From positions 36,981 to 100,980 of the IMG/VR virus record IMGVR_UViG_3300020711_000298: a stretch of 64,000 nt of DNA; one strand, given 5' to 3'. The stretch is from a virus. The position numbers and the translations under genes were made by a program. The notes below the pieces were generated by a model, which did not search any database, had not been told where the DNA came from, and worked only from the letters and a program-made list of their open reading frames with translations. Position 1 is the stretch's first letter. Every line of letters starts with the position of its first letter. This document shows positions 19,142 through 26,830 of the stretch, piece after piece.

Positions 19142-20298
19142 TAAAATATATTTTAACTATATTATTTACCTTATTTTCTCTAGCACTACTAGGACAAACA
19201 TTTACTTATTCAGGATACATTTATAATGCTGATGGTAGTGGAGCAGGTAATGTTCCTGTTAAATTATATTCAAGAACCACCACCACCACTGTTGTAAGTA
19301 ATTTAAATACAAAGATATACTCAACACACAATGGAAACGGTAGCACAAACCAGTACAACCAGTATGCAAGTACTGTAACCGATATGGGTTACTTTTTCAA
19401 CACAGGATATAGCAACACTAGGTTAAACTGGTCCGGTACTTTACCTGCTACTACCGTGTTAAATTGGGGTACCTGGACTACTCTATATTATGCAGGAGCT
19501 AGTGTACCAAATGGAGGAGATTATTTTTCAACCGATGTTACAGCCACCTTTGTACCTAAAGAAACAGGTACATACTATTTTGGTGTTAATTCAGATGATG
19601 CTGGTGATATTTTAATAAACGGAAGTCTAGTTGCTTCTTATTATGGTGGTCATGGTATGGGAGGATATCAAATAGGTGGTATTTCTATGACAGCCGGCAC
19701 ATCTTATACCTTTGAAGCAAGACAACAAGAATATGGTGGTGGTGAAGGTTTGGCTGTTGCTTGGAAAAGACCATCTCAATCAACTTATACTTTACAAACA
19801 GACGAGATAGGAACTGCTACCACAACTACTTCTGCTTGGTCTTTATATGGGACTTACTACACAGATTCTACAGGTAAGTATACAATAAGTGTACCTACAA
19901 ATTCTACCTTAAGTTGGCAATTAGAATTTGATGCTTATACTCCCTCTACAACATTACAAATCTCAGATTTTATAGGTATAGACAATGTTATACTTAATAA
20001 AACAATATTAAATGGTTTACATTATTATCTATATGATTTAAATAGTACTAACAATATTACAATATCAGATTTGTATTATATAGCAGGTAAAAAAAGTGGT
20101 AGATTTTCTACTTGGGGAAATTCATTTACCTCAAGATTATTTACTCCGTCTCAATATACTTCTATAACCTCAACAACATCAAATTTAAAATCTACTTATC
20201 CTGGTGTAACTCAAATTTTAATATCACCAGCAACAAGTGGAGGCACTGCAAATTATTATCTAATAGCCCCAGGTTATTCTGGAAAAGTAAATTATTAA
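19138..20298 (+). CDS. Secreted PA14-dockerin protein
   Basis: 386 residues. Signal peptide 1-20 (ending LLGQ), then a PA14-type beta-barrel domain (~120-225): 'GTYYFGVNSDDAGDILINGS', 'GGISMTAGTSYTFEAR' and 'EGLAVAWKRPSQ'. PA14 domains often bind glycans. A dockerin-like module follows (~270-325) with the loop DLNSTNNITISD and GRFSTW, closely matching the module in the cohesin-like protein at 15025. There is no T9SS tail; the protein could be held on the surface by binding a cohesin. Its ATG overlaps the stop of the barrel gene. Confidence 0.7.
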   Translation: MIKYILTILFTLFSLALLGQTFTYSGYIYNADGSGAGNVPVKLYSRTTTTTVVSNLNTKIYSTHNGNGSTNQYNQYASTVTDMGYFFNTGYSNTRLNWSGTLPATTVLNWGTWTTLYYAGASVPNGGDYFSTDVTATFVPKETGTYYFGVNSDDAGDILINGSLVASYYGGHGMGGYQIGGISMTAGTSYTFEARQQEYGGGEGLAVAWKRPSQSTYTLQTDEIGTATTTTSAWSLYGTYYTDSTGKYTISVPTNSTLSWQLEFDAYTPSTTLQISDFIGIDNVILNKTILNGLHYYLYDLNSTNNITISDLYYIAGKKSGRFSTWGNSFTSRLFTPSQYTSITSTTSNLKSTYPGVTQILISPATSGGTANYYLIAPGYSGKVNY

Positions 20299-20301
20299 AA
20301 T

Positions 20302-20748
20302 ATGAAAAAATTATTATTCGCTTTAATGTTAATTCCTACTCTATCATTTGGACAATGTGTAAGAGTTGATTCTGTTTGGTGTAACAAAAAAGTTAAACAA
20401 ATAGGCACCAGAAGTGTTCTTTTAGGTGTAAAACAAATAACTGAAGAAATATTATCAGAAAAATATAAACTTTGTGATTCTAATGCAATTTCGGTTAAAA
20501 TAGAAATATATAAAATAGGTATGCCTTCAAGCAATTTTAAAATAGCAGGCGCCGGAGAAGCCAAACAAACCACACAAGTTTACACTAGAATGTATTTTGG
20601 CGATAAAGTTGTAGAAGGATTAGGTGAATCTGAAACTAAAGCAGGTTACATACTTATTGAATTAAATGACGATAAAATACCATTTAGTAATACAACAATA
20701 GGTAATGCATTAAAGAAATCAATACTCGATGCTTCCGGAAAATTATAA
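20302..20748 (+). CDS. Small exported protein in the surface cassette
   Basis: 148 residues with a signal peptide (1-17, ending SFGQ) and two Cys near the mature N-terminus (19 and 27). The core has strand patterns 'VSVKIEIYKIG'-like and 'TQVYTRMYFGDKVVEG', followed by a C-terminal helix with 'GNALKKSILDA', reminiscent of the CsgG-like protein's end. It may be a small paralogue or accessory of that protein. Last gene of the cassette. Confidence 0.55.
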   Translation: MKKLLFALMLIPTLSFGQCVRVDSVWCNKKVKQIGTRSVLLGVKQITEEILSEKYKLCDSNAISVKIEIYKIGMPSSNFKIAGAGEAKQTTQVYTRMYFGDKVVEGLGESETKAGYILIELNDDKIPFSNTTIGNALKKSILDASGKL

Positions 20749-20756
20749 TATTTATA
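20747..20756 (+). promoter_or_regulatory. AATATTTATA motif before lysis genes
   Basis: The same 10-mer occurs upstream of the tail gene at 849 (826-835), after the terminator at 14959-14968, and at 58895-58904. It does not fit the -33/-7 promoter and may be a late-phase signal, but AT-rich DNA makes chance hits likely. Confidence 0.25.
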
Positions 20757-20778
20757 ACAAACAAAAACAAAACAGATT

Positions 20779-21075
20779 ATGAACTTTAAACAATGGATTA
20801 TTGATCTTTTCAAAGATGAAAGAGGATCAACATCAGTAAAACCAGTAGTGGCCGTGATTGGCACTTTATTTCTTTGCGTAACTATGACATTAAACAGTTA
20901 CACACATGAAGAATTTAAACCAGCTCCAGAATTAGTAAACGCTGTATTAGTTATAACAGCAATTGGTATGGGTGCTGATACTTTAGATAAATTCACTACA
21001 AAGAAACCAGACCCAATTACTCCAGCTGCTCCTGCTGAAACACCAACCCCAGAAGAAACATCAACAGAAGCGTAA
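20779..21075 (+). CDS. Holin candidate
   Basis: 98 residues with two hydrophobic segments (~21-40 and ~52-68), a charged N-terminus (KQWIIDLFKDERG) and a Pro/Glu/Thr-rich hydrophilic tail. Size and topology fit a two-segment holin, which would open the inner membrane for the endolysin. The Ntn-hydrolase gene starts immediately after its stop codon and the GH19 endolysin gene follows. Confidence 0.6.
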   Translation: MNFKQWIIDLFKDERGSTSVKPVVAVIGTLFLCVTMTLNSYTHEEFKPAPELVNAVLVITAIGMGADTLDKFTTKKPDPITPAAPAETPTPEETSTEA

Positions 21076-21975
21076 ATGATAAAACTAACCAGTATCTTAA
21101 AGAGTATAGCAAATAAATCAACACTTAATGAGTGTGTTGTAGCAGCTATTAAACTCGGTAATGACAAAATTTTAGCTAAAAATAGAGATCGCGCTTATGA
21201 TCCTACTATTAAAATTATTCATGAGTTAATAGACGATATAGAAGTTTGTTATCTATATGATGAAATTACCGATTACTCTGAAGGTATGAATGAGTATGGT
21301 ATAGGTATTATAAATGCTTCATTAATGGTGGCTGAAGATGAAGCTCAAGGCACTATGCAAAGTAGTGAAAAAAATGATAAGAAAAAAACAGCTTCTCCAT
21401 CATATGATGGTATGAAAATAAGACACGCCTTAGCTAACAAAAAATTATCTAAGGCGGTTCGTTCTATAGTATCATACCAAGGTGAAGACCCAAAAGAAGT
21501 AGGTATTAAAGGTGAAACTATAGTTTCTAATCCTAAATATACCTTTATCGTTGAACTTACAAGTAAACATTTACCTGTAATTACAAAAATGAAACCTGAC
21601 ACTAAAGTAGTAGTACGAACAAATCATGGAATACACTATAAAGATGCAGGTTACACTAGTGGACCTAAAAGAGCATCATCTATTTCTAGAAAAGAAATAG
21701 CTCAAAAAGAGTTAGAAGACATAAAAAATGAAAATGAAATTCTTCCTGTATTGTCTAAATCTATAACAACAGATAATTACAATAATCCTTATAGAACAGA
21801 TAATAAATATGGAATGAATACAACATCACAAATTAAAATGAATCTAACTCAACTTACTTTTGAACTAGATTATGATGATGAACACAGCAAATTTGAAGGA
21901 TACGAAAATAAACTCCCAGAAGGATATGAGCCTAAAATAAAGGTAAGATTTAAACAAACAGAATTACATAAATAA
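21076..21975 (+). CDS. Ntn-hydrolase-like amidase
   Basis: 299 residues. The region from Cys20 reads CVVAAIKLGNDKILAKNRDR, then 'YLYDEITDYSEGMNEYGIGI', which is the N-terminal nucleophile hydrolase pattern (C45/choloylglycine-hydrolase-like: Cys nucleophile, NRD, and NE.G). If so, the first 19 residues would be removed by self-processing to free Cys20. The second half is not recognised. It lies between holin and endolysin genes with no gap, so a role in lysis or in cutting an envelope amide is plausible but unproven. Confidence 0.5.
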   Translation: MIKLTSILKSIANKSTLNECVVAAIKLGNDKILAKNRDRAYDPTIKIIHELIDDIEVCYLYDEITDYSEGMNEYGIGIINASLMVAEDEAQGTMQSSEKNDKKKTASPSYDGMKIRHALANKKLSKAVRSIVSYQGEDPKEVGIKGETIVSNPKYTFIVELTSKHLPVITKMKPDTKVVVRTNHGIHYKDAGYTSGPKRASSISRKEIAQKELEDIKNENEILPVLSKSITTDNYNNPYRTDNKYGMNTTSQIKMNLTQLTFELDYDDEHSKFEGYENKLPEGYEPKIKVRFKQTELHK

Positions 21976-21987
21976 AAAACAAATAAA

Positions 21988-22587
21988 ATGGATTTACAAA
22001 AACTAAAAGGACACGTTCCTGATTCGGTTATTGAAATGTTACCGGATACAATCGCGAAATTTGAATTAAATACACCATTACGCTTAGCACACTTTTTAGC
22101 TCAAGCAGGTCATGAATCAGGTGGTTTTAAAGCATTAAATGAAAACCTAAATTATGGAGCTAAAGGTTTACGTAGCATCTTTGGAAAATATTTTCCTGAT
22201 GACGCTAAAGCAGCTTTATATGAACGTAAACCTGAAAAAATAGCTAACTTAGTTTATGGTAATCGTATGGGTAATGGTCCTGAAACATCAGGTGATGGTT
22301 GGAAATTTCATGGTCGTGGATTTATTCAATTAACTGGTAAAGAAAATTATGCTGCTTTTAGTAAAGAAATAAATGAAGATTGCGTTACTAATCCAGATTT
22401 AATCGCAACTAAATATCCTTTAGCCTCTGCTGCTTGGTTTTTTCATAAAAATGGATTACATAAAATAGCTGACGAAGGTGCTAACGAAGCAACAGTCACT
22501 AAAGTTACTAAAAAAGTAAATGGTGGTGTTTTAGGTCTTGAAGATAGACAAAGACACTTTAATGAATACTATTCTTTAATAAAATAA
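21988..22587 (+). CDS. Endolysin, glycoside hydrolase family 19
   Basis: 199 residues. GH19 features: 'AHFLAQAGHESGGF' (catalytic Glu), NLNYGAKGLRSIFGKYF, 'NRMGNGPETSGDGWKFHGRG' and 'FIQLTGKENYAAFSKE', 'ASAAWFFHKNGL', VTKKVNGG. These enzymes cut glycan strands of peptidoglycan. No signal peptide, so release depends on the holin. A strong terminator follows directly. Confidence 0.93.
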   Translation: MDLQKLKGHVPDSVIEMLPDTIAKFELNTPLRLAHFLAQAGHESGGFKALNENLNYGAKGLRSIFGKYFPDDAKAALYERKPEKIANLVYGNRMGNGPETSGDGWKFHGRGFIQLTGKENYAAFSKEINEDCVTNPDLIATKYPLASAAWFFHKNGLHKIADEGANEATVTKVTKKVNGGVLGLEDRQRHFNEYYSLIK

Positions 22588-22592
22588 TAAAT

Positions 22593-22618
22593 AAGGAGCG
22601 CCAAAAAGCGCTCCTTTT
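22593..22618 (+). terminator. Rho-independent terminator after endolysin gene
   Basis: AAGGAGCGC (22593-22601), loop CAAAAA, GCGCTCCTT (22608-22616), TT. It ends the lysis operon. Confidence 0.9.
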
Positions 22619-22652
22619 ACATATTTATTATCGACTAAAATAACAAAATACG

Positions 22653-23270
22653 ATGATAAATATTACATACATTTATTTGGTTGAAAATTGTTTTGATAAT
22701 CCTAATAAAGTCTATATAGGAAAAACAAAAAATAAGTATAAGCGAAAATCAATACATAAAAAAACCTATGGTAAAAATATTGATTATACTATTATAGATC
22801 AAATAGATTCATTAAACCATAAAGATTGGAAACCTATTGAAACTATGTGGATTCAAAGTTTTATCAGTTGGGGATTTGATGTTCAAAATATCAAAAAAGA
22901 AGGAGGAAGTGGTAGTAGCGAATGGACTAAAGAACAAAAATATAAACAAAAACAAATTTTTAAAAATAGGAATATTACTTGGAAAACAACAGGATCAAAA
23001 GGATATAAATGGACAGAAGAACAAAAAAATAATAGAAAAGGAAAAGGAATAGGACCTAATCCTTTAATTTCTCTAAAAAAGAAAAATCATCCTAGTAGAT
23101 CTAAACCAGTATTACAATATGATTTAAAAGGTAATTTTATTAAAGAGTGGAAAAGTTGTGCTGAAGCTGGTAGGGTTTTATTTAATGGTAAAAGTCAATG
23201 TATTCAAGATTGTGCCGCTGGTAGACAAAAAATAGGATATAAATTTATTTGGAAATATACAAATTATTAA
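22653..23270 (+). CDS. Free-standing GIY-YIG homing endonuclease with NUMOD1
   Basis: 205 residues. N-terminal GIY-YIG domain: YIYLVEN, VYIGKT, an Arg-containing helix (KYKRKSIHKK) and the catalytic Glu in PIETMW. A basic middle part with repeated 'KWTEEQK' segments follows, then a C-terminal NUMOD1 DNA-binding module (KPVLQYDLKGNFIKEW ... GYKFIWKY). Such genes spread by cutting alleles lacking them. It sits alone between a terminator and a small lipoprotein gene. A decayed copy of its C-terminal module lies after queC. Confidence 0.88.
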   Translation: MINITYIYLVENCFDNPNKVYIGKTKNKYKRKSIHKKTYGKNIDYTIIDQIDSLNHKDWKPIETMWIQSFISWGFDVQNIKKEGGSGSSEWTKEQKYKQKQIFKNRNITWKTTGSKGYKWTEEQKNNRKGKGIGPNPLISLKKKNHPSRSKPVLQYDLKGNFIKEWKSCAEAGRVLFNGKSQCIQDCAAGRQKIGYKFIWKYTNY

Positions 23271-23281
23271 AATAAAAAATT

Positions 23282-23464
23282 ATGAAATACGTTTTATTAT
23301 TTATATCGTTTTTAATTACATTTTCTTCATGTGTAATGGTAGAACCTCCACATATACAACCTAATGTATATTATGGTGTATCTTATTATCCTAGACCATA
23401 TTACACACATCATGTTCGTCATTATTATAATTGCCAACACAATTACTATAATCACAGACATTAA
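23282..23464 (+). CDS. Small His/Tyr-rich lipoprotein
   Basis: 60 residues. A signal sequence ends in the lipobox FSSC, so Cys17 would be lipidated. The mature 44 residues are rich in Pro, Tyr and His (HHVRHYYNCQHNYYNHRH). Small, Pro-containing outer-membrane lipoproteins beside a membrane coiled-coil protein are typical of o-spanins, and the next gene starts at its stop codon. Metal binding by the His-rich end is another possibility. Confidence 0.55.
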   Translation: MKYVLLFISFLITFSSCVMVEPPHIQPNVYYGVSYYPRPYYTHHVRHYYNCQHNYYNHRH

Positions 23465-24366
23465 TGAATAAAATAAAACCCTTTATATTCCCAACAATAG
23501 TAGCGCTTTCAGCTTTGTCTGTAAGCACTTCTGCTGCTTTTTACAGTGTTAGTGGTTTAATTAAATTATTTGCGGGGGCCGCATTTGCTGTGGGTATAAT
23601 GGCTGGATCTTTAGAAATCGCCAAACTCGTCACAGCATCATTACTTTACCAATATTGGGGTAAATTAAACAAAGTATTACGTACTTATTTAACAATAGCC
23701 GCTATTGTTTTAGTATTAATAACTTCGGCTGGTATTTATGGTTTTTTATCTGCTGCTTACCAAACCACAGCAAATAAAGAAGCAATAACAGAACAACGTA
23801 TTGCTGCTCTAGAAACCAAAAAACATTTATACGAACAAAACCGCGATAACTATCTCTCAGAAAAGAAATCATTAACACAAAATACTTCCGAGTTACGTTC
23901 TGCTTTAACAAATGAAAAATTAAAAAGTAAAAAATCATTTGAAAAGCAAATTAATAATATTTCTAAAACAGATGATAGAGTATCTTCCAAATTAGATATA
24001 TCAAATGACTCTATATTTGCTCTAAATAATAGAATTTTAGAATTAAAAACCAATAGCTCATCTACTTCAGAACTTGGCCCTTTAAAATATTTAAGTAATC
24101 TTACAGGTAAACCAATGGATAAAATCATCAACTGGTTATTACTTGTAATAATATTTGTTTTTGATCCTTTAGCTATTGCTTTAGTAATAGCTGCTAATTT
24201 TGCTTTTTCTCAAATAAAAAAAACAGATGAACCATTGTTTGAAGAAAATATAGAAGAAATAAAAGAAATTGAAAATACTCAAATAGAACAAACCATCCCA
24301 TCTCTTGCAGAAAGTGGATTAAGTCCTAAAGAATACGCTAAAATTTATCGTAAAAGACCTCATTAA
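23464..24366 (+). CDS. Multi-pass membrane protein with coiled coil
   Basis: 300 residues. Hydrophobic segments at ~9-30, ~34-52 and ~75-97, a charged coiled-coil stretch (~100-200), another long hydrophobic segment (~218-248), and an acidic tail. No enzyme motif. Together with the preceding lipoprotein it could act in the last lysis step, disrupting the outer membrane as i-spanins do, though four membrane segments are more than usual. An envelope or superinfection-exclusion role is also possible. Confidence 0.5.
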   Translation: MNKIKPFIFPTIVALSALSVSTSAAFYSVSGLIKLFAGAAFAVGIMAGSLEIAKLVTASLLYQYWGKLNKVLRTYLTIAAIVLVLITSAGIYGFLSAAYQTTANKEAITEQRIAALETKKHLYEQNRDNYLSEKKSLTQNTSELRSALTNEKLKSKKSFEKQINNISKTDDRVSSKLDISNDSIFALNNRILELKTNSSSTSELGPLKYLSNLTGKPMDKIINWLLLVIIFVFDPLAIALVIAANFAFSQIKKTDEPLFEENIEEIKEIENTQIEQTIPSLAESGLSPKEYAKIYRKRPH

Positions 24367-24369
24367 AAG

Positions 24370-24402
24370 TTTGGTTTTTTAAATAGTTTTAAATATATTT
24401 AT
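24370..24402 (+). promoter_or_regulatory. -33/-7 promoter for the deazaguanine operon
   Basis: TTTGG with TTTG at 24370-24373, 20 bases, TATATTTA at 24394-24401. The DpdA-like gene starts 18 bases further on. Confidence 0.65.
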
Positions 24403-24419
24403 AGAAAATAATAATTGTT

Positions 24420-25220
24420 ATGTTTAAAAAAATAAAAGTTTTCCATGAAGTTCCTTTTGAACTATTAGAATTAAGTATAGATTTTACAGATGGAGATTAT
24501 TGTTTACCTCATTTGTTAGACCAAAACGAAACATATAGGAATTATTTTTATAAGGCTAAAACAAAAAGTCGTTATATTATAATGGATAATTCCTTACATG
24601 AATTAGGTACTGCTTACAATACAGATCGTTTATTATATTGGATAAATGAATTAAAACCAAATGAATTTATTGTTCCTGATGTTTGGGAAAATAAAACTCA
24701 ATCAATCATTAATGCTAGAAAATGGGCTAGTATTCAATTACCTGAAGAAATAACTAAAGTAGCTGTTGTACAATTTAATTTTATAACAGATGCTATTGAA
24801 TGTTACCAAACATATAAAGATCTAGGTTATAAAAAGATAGCATTTTCATATGGTGCTTCTTGCTATAACCTAATTTCATCTCATCCAAATAAAGATATGG
24901 GTAAAGCATTAGGTAGAATTGAATTAATATCTAAACTTTATAAAAATAGAATAATATCATCAACCGACAGAGTACATTTATTAGGATGTGCTGTACCACA
25001 AGAATTTGGTTGGTATGATGGTATGCCTTTTATTGAAAGTATCGATACATCAAACCCAGTTATGGCTGGTATCGAAGGAAAATATTATACAGCTAAAGGT
25101 TTAACTACTAAACCTATGGTTAATATGAATATGGTTCAAGATGAAGAAATAGATAAAGATATAATTGATATTATAAAAACAAATATCAATTTATTTAGAT
25201 TTGTAAACAATTTAAAATAA
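24420..25220 (+). CDS. TGT/DpdA-like transglycosylase (7-deazaguanine insertion into DNA)
   Basis: 266 residues with a TIM-barrel-like alternation. 'RYIIMDNSLHELG' (Asp56) and 'VHLLGCAVPQEFGWYDGMPF', followed by 'IESIDTSNPVM' (Asp209), recall the tRNA-guanine transglycosylase fold, where one Asp is general acid/base and the later one, after a LLGxGxP strand, is the nucleophile. Phage DpdA proteins are TGT relatives that swap guanine in DNA for a 7-deazaguanine. The queC gene lies just downstream and queD, queE and folE follow, which supports this. It is shorter than bacterial TGT (~375) and lacks its zinc cysteines. The family call is my reading of motifs and needs a profile search. Confidence 0.55.
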   Translation: MFKKIKVFHEVPFELLELSIDFTDGDYCLPHLLDQNETYRNYFYKAKTKSRYIIMDNSLHELGTAYNTDRLLYWINELKPNEFIVPDVWENKTQSIINARKWASIQLPEEITKVAVVQFNFITDAIECYQTYKDLGYKKIAFSYGASCYNLISSHPNKDMGKALGRIELISKLYKNRIISSTDRVHLLGCAVPQEFGWYDGMPFIESIDTSNPVMAGIEGKYYTAKGLTTKPMVNMNMVQDEEIDKDIIDIIKTNINLFRFVNNLK

Positions 25221-25224
25221 AAAT

Positions 25225-25512
25225 ATGATGTTAAAATTTGACACATACTGTGATCATTGTCAAGAAATAGACTTAGATATGGATGATGTATACTGTTCTA
25301 TGGATAGTTATGAATGTCAAGAAATGGCAGATTTACTATATGAAGAAGGTTATATAGCCAGAAAAGATGATTCATTAGAAAAACAATTAGAAAATTTAAG
25401 AGGAATTACTGGTAGTGAATTTAAAAATGCTATATTAAAACTAGCTACTAATTATTACCAACTAACACCAACCGAAACAGACATTATAATTACATTAACA
25501 AAAAAATTTTAA
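25225..25512 (+). CDS. Hypothetical protein between DpdA-like and queC genes
   Basis: 95 residues, acidic, with CDHC near the N-terminus plus two more Cys (29 and 36) that could bind a metal. The C-terminal half is helical. It sits tightly between two deazaguanine genes (4 and 1 base spacing), so a role in the same pathway is possible. No family recognised. Confidence 0.55.
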   Translation: MMLKFDTYCDHCQEIDLDMDDVYCSMDSYECQEMADLLYEEGYIARKDDSLEKQLENLRGITGSEFKNAILKLATNYYQLTPTETDIIITLTKKF

Positions 25513-25513
25513 T

Positions 25514-26407
25514 ATGAAAAAACAAGTAGTAATATCATTATCAGGGGGTATGGATTCAAGTACTCTACTCCTACATTACCTATCATCCGGTTACCAATGT
25601 ACTTGTATCTCATTTGATTATGGTCAAAAACATAAAGTTGAATTAGAGCGAGCAACTGAATTAGTACACTATATAAACAGTAATATATCAAACAATGTTA
25701 AACATCAGATTATCAAATTAGATGGTTTAGCTCAATTATTAAATTCATCATTAGTAGAAGGTGGAGAAGATGTTCCTGAAGGCCACTATGCTGAAGAAAA
25801 CATGAAAGCAACTGTAGTACCAAATCGCAATAAAATATTTGGTAGTATTGCTCAAGCAATAGCATTATCTATTGCTACTCAAACAAATAATGAATGTAAA
25901 ATTGCTTTAGGTATTCATGCTGGAGACCATAGTATTTATCCTGATTGTAGACAAGAGTTTAGAGATGCTGATTATAAAGCATTTTTGTTAGGAAATTGGG
26001 ATTCACATTTAGTAACATACGATGCTCCCTTTTTACAAGTTGATAAATTTGATATTTTAAAACATGGATTAGAATGTTGTGAGCAATTAGGTTTAGATTT
26101 TGATGAAGTATATAAACGTACTAACACAAGCTATAAACCAATTTTAATTGAAACTAAAGCATCTTTAGGAACAATAGAATTTGAGCATGGTGGGATAATC
26201 CATAAACTCCCACAAGAAGCAACAGTATACGGCACTTGGTACTCAGACTACAAATCAGGATCTTCAATAGAAAGAATATTAGCTTTTATTAAGTTAGGTC
26301 ACCCTGATCCAGTAGAGTATGCTGATGAAACTGGCCCTGTATCTTGGGATGTAGCTAAAACACACGCTGAAAAAATAGAAAAAATACATGGCAAAACACT
26401 CCAGTAA
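25514..26407 (+). CDS. queC: 7-cyano-7-deazaguanine synthase-like protein QueC
   Basis: 297 residues. N-terminal PP-loop SGGMDSS (10-16), 'FDYGQKHKVELERA', 'VVPNRNKIFGSIAQAIA' and 'GIHAGDHSIYPDCRQEF' match QueC, which turns carboxy-deazaguanine into preQ0 using ATP and ammonia. At the C-terminus the usual zinc cysteines seem to be missing: where SCY and CGxCxxC are expected the protein reads TSY (205-207) and DYKSGSSIER (245-254). It is also ~65 residues longer than common QueC. It may be a divergent enzyme with a different end product. The 3' end adjoins a homing-nuclease remnant. Confidence 0.85.
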   Translation: MKKQVVISLSGGMDSSTLLLHYLSSGYQCTCISFDYGQKHKVELERATELVHYINSNISNNVKHQIIKLDGLAQLLNSSLVEGGEDVPEGHYAEENMKATVVPNRNKIFGSIAQAIALSIATQTNNECKIALGIHAGDHSIYPDCRQEFRDADYKAFLLGNWDSHLVTYDAPFLQVDKFDILKHGLECCEQLGLDFDEVYKRTNTSYKPILIETKASLGTIEFEHGGIIHKLPQEATVYGTWYSDYKSGSSIERILAFIKLGHPDPVEYADETGPVSWDVAKTHAEKIEKIHGKTLQ

Positions 26408-26562
26408 TCCAATATGATCTTCAAGGTAATTTTATAAAAGAATGGAATTCGCAAAAAGAAGCATCTATTTTTTTAAAAACTAAAGGTGATGGGGTTGGAG
26501 CCTGTTGTAGAGGAAAACAAAAATCTGCTTATGGGTTTATTTGGAAATTTAAAACAAATTAA
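26401..26562 (+). pseudogene. NUMOD1 remnant of a GIY-YIG homing endonuclease
   Basis: This frame, open up to TAA at 26560, encodes PVIQYDLQGNFIKEWNSQKE and ends GFIWKFKTN. It matches the C-terminal NUMOD1 module of the intact nuclease at 22653 (PVLQYDLKGNFIKEW ... KFIWKY). No GIY-YIG catalytic part remains and there is no start codon, so it is a fossil. It overlaps the last codons of queC and may mark where a nuclease gene once sat beside or replaced the queC end. Confidence 0.8.
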
Positions 26563-26571
26563 TTATATTTA
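26540..26571 (+). promoter_or_regulatory. -33/-7 promoter inside the NUMOD1 remnant
   Basis: TTTGG with TTTG at 26540-26543, 20 bases, TATATTTA at 26564-26571. The thioredoxin gene starts at 26584. The -33 box lies within the old coding sequence (codons for IWK). Confidence 0.6.
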
Positions 26572-26583
26572 AAATAAAAAATT

Positions 26584-26829
26584 ATGAGACAATTATTCTT
26601 TTTTCATGCTTCATGGTGTCAACCGTGTAAAGCCTTTAGTCCTATAATGGACCAAATTTCAAAACAAATCCCCGTGAAAAAAATCAACATCGATTACGAA
26701 CCTGATGTAACAACTAAATATAATGTTACAAGTATTCCTACTGTAATATTAGTAGAAAATGGTCAAGAATCTCGTAGATTCACAGGTGTTAAATCCTATA
26801 ATGATGTTTTAAACTTTATAAATCAATAA
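26584..26829 (+). CDS. Thioredoxin-like protein
   Basis: 81 residues, the size of a minimal thioredoxin/glutaredoxin. Active site FFHASWCQPCKAF (CxxC at 12-15) and the cis-Pro strand 'TSIPTVILVENGQE'. It could reduce the C-terminal Cys pair of the phage ribonucleotide reductase or serve the deazaguanine enzymes. queD starts 1 base after its stop. Confidence 0.88.
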   Translation: MRQLFFFHASWCQPCKAFSPIMDQISKQIPVKKINIDYEPDVTTKYNVTSIPTVILVENGQESRRFTGVKSYNDVLNFINQ

Positions 26830-26830
26830 T

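Noticed and set aside
20112-20369. + strand open frame spanning the end of the PA14 gene
   Set aside because: It overlaps two genes with clear signal peptides and has no recognisable protein character.
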